A stretch of DNA of 64,000 bases from Oxyruncus cristatus (lineage: Eukaryota; Chordata; Aves; Passeriformes; Cotingidae), in NCBI GenBank assembly GCA_013399855.1, contig VXAY01000172.1, positions 719,976 to 783,975 on the forward strand. Direction: 5' to 3'. How positions within the stretch are numbered: the first letter of the stretch is position 1; the number at the start of each line of letters is the position of its first letter. Made by a program: the position numbers and the translations under genes. This document shows, piece by piece, positions 62,939 through 64,000 of the stretch. Under the pieces are notes generated by a model. The model saw nothing but the letters and a program-made list of their open reading frames with translations. It was not told the origin of the DNA and ran no database searches.

Positions 62939-64000
62939 AAATGCTAATATGACATTATTTCTGCAGATCTAACAAACTCTTAGATAGTTATGTTAAAAAT
63001 AGGACATTATTTTGAGAACCAGATGGAGAAGAGAAGTTCTTTTAAATTATCTTTAAAGCTTTTACAGCTCAATCTTCATATGCATTCACAATTAGGGCAG
63101 TGGAGTGGAATTGAGGGAGAAATCTTCCAAATATTTTGACTAAATGTTTGGTCAAAGTGCCTTTTTTCTTTAAAAAAGATGGGGAAAAGTATCAGATTTT
63201 TGCTTTAGATAAAATATATCAATCCAAATCTGTGATTCAAAAATATTTCCTTTCCATTCTTCCACGACTTTGAAGCACTTAATTTCTTCTCACACATTTC
63301 TACACTGGCCAACCAATTACAATATTTTGCATTTGAGACACAAAACAACAAACTAAAGTCTGGACCCAATTAGTACAGAATTTAGGTAGCATAAAGATGT
63401 TTACAACAGCATTTTCCAGGCTAGGCCTTGTCTAAATTGCAGATCTTATACCTTACACTCCTCTTTTGTCTATGGCAGAATGTGTCCAATACAGCTTCAG
63501 TCTTTCAGATTACCTGGAGTCTAGCAGCATTTGCTGGGGCCAGTGTTAGTTTACCAACATATAAACATTAATTAAATTAATTCAAAATTTTATATTTTGG
63601 GAATACAAAGCAATGACTTGATTTTGAAGAAGTGCTGTTACACAGCTCCCATCTCCTGCATGATTTTCATTAAGGTGGCTGCGTGTTAAGAAAGGGACCC
63701 CTCAGCAGGAAGTAACCAAAAATTCATGGCTACCTAACTTTTAGTTATTTAGTTGAATACAGTAAAAATAATTAAACACATTAACTGCCAGCAAAATATT
63801 AGAGGGTCTCAGCAGATACATTTGGAATATTCTCCAAAACCCCAGAGTTGTTTTAAAACGCTGTAGTCTTTATTAGCAAACACTGTTCTTCAGTTCATGA
63901 ATATAGCAGACAAAGAAAGCAAGGTTAGACATAGGTTTTGCCACCAAGTGATCTTTTTCAGATTGTGAAAAATAAGGGATAGGCACGGGGTTATAACAAA

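Larger units (their letters stand above)
61436..64000. other. AT-rich non-coding DNA, no gene seen
   Basis: No gene recognised up to the right edge. Contains a possible MIR-like scrap (62043-62092) and a 19-bp-period duplication (62901-62938). The frame at 61529-61711 has no family features. Confidence 0.6.

Noticed and set aside
1..64000. Endogenous retrovirus or complete LTR element
   Set aside because: I found no protease, reverse transcriptase or envelope-like frame outside CR1 and no paired LTRs; the GC-rich blocks remain unassigned.
1..64000. CRISPR array, bacterial operon or phage-like module
   Set aside because: No regularly spaced repeats with unique spacers, no dense ORF arrangement; the repeat content is clearly avian nuclear DNA.

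Overview
The window looks like gene-poor nuclear DNA from a bird, most likely a songbird (Passeriformes). Three things point that way. First, CR1 LINE copies are present at about 29330-30608, 32550-32862 and 52990-53346, with the typical 3' tail ending in short attctgtg/attctat repeats. Second, two short SINE copies (19779-19885 on +, 29038-29150 on -) join the 3' half of a tRNA-Ile-like head to a CR1-type tail; this is the architecture of the passerine TguSINE1 family. Third, the base composition is AT-rich throughout, with many A/T homopolymers and no CpG island. The organism call comes from recognising repeat families by eye, not from a database search.

I recognise no intact host gene. Open reading frames are short (longest 164 codons, without an ATG at its start), none resembles a known protein except the CR1 reverse transcriptase remnant, and there is no cluster that looks like spliced exons. 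The window is best read as intergenic DNA or part of one very large intron.

Layout: 1-17.6 kb is AT-rich non-coding DNA with a poly-T/ambiguous-base artefact (959-1031), two G-rich stretches (813-868, 6681-6711) and a purine tract (5867-5960). At 17.6-18.7 kb the minus strand carries a run of broken, protein-like reading frames that may be a decayed coding sequence of unknown identity. At 19.2-19.9 kb there is a CAAA-type low-complexity tract and the first SINE. From 26 to 30.6 kb there are a 12-bp perfect hairpin, a MIR-like fragment, the second SINE, a 14-bp perfect hairpin and the main CR1 copy with its reverse transcriptase remnant. From 32.5 to 53.3 kb there are a second CR1 tail, a GC-rich island (34978-35270), several old MIR-like pieces, a possible ancient CR1 scrap and a third CR1 tail. 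From 53.3 to 64 kb the DNA is AT-rich and holds a diverged pair of 114-bp direct repeats (61091-61204 and 61322-61435).

The only functional link I can support is that the SINE tails match the CR1 3' end, so CR1 reverse transcriptase is the likely source of SINE mobility in this genome. I found no convincing undescribed biological system. The most useful leads are the decayed minus-strand coding traces, the 14-bp hairpin at the CR1/SINE boundary and the 61-kb repeat pair.
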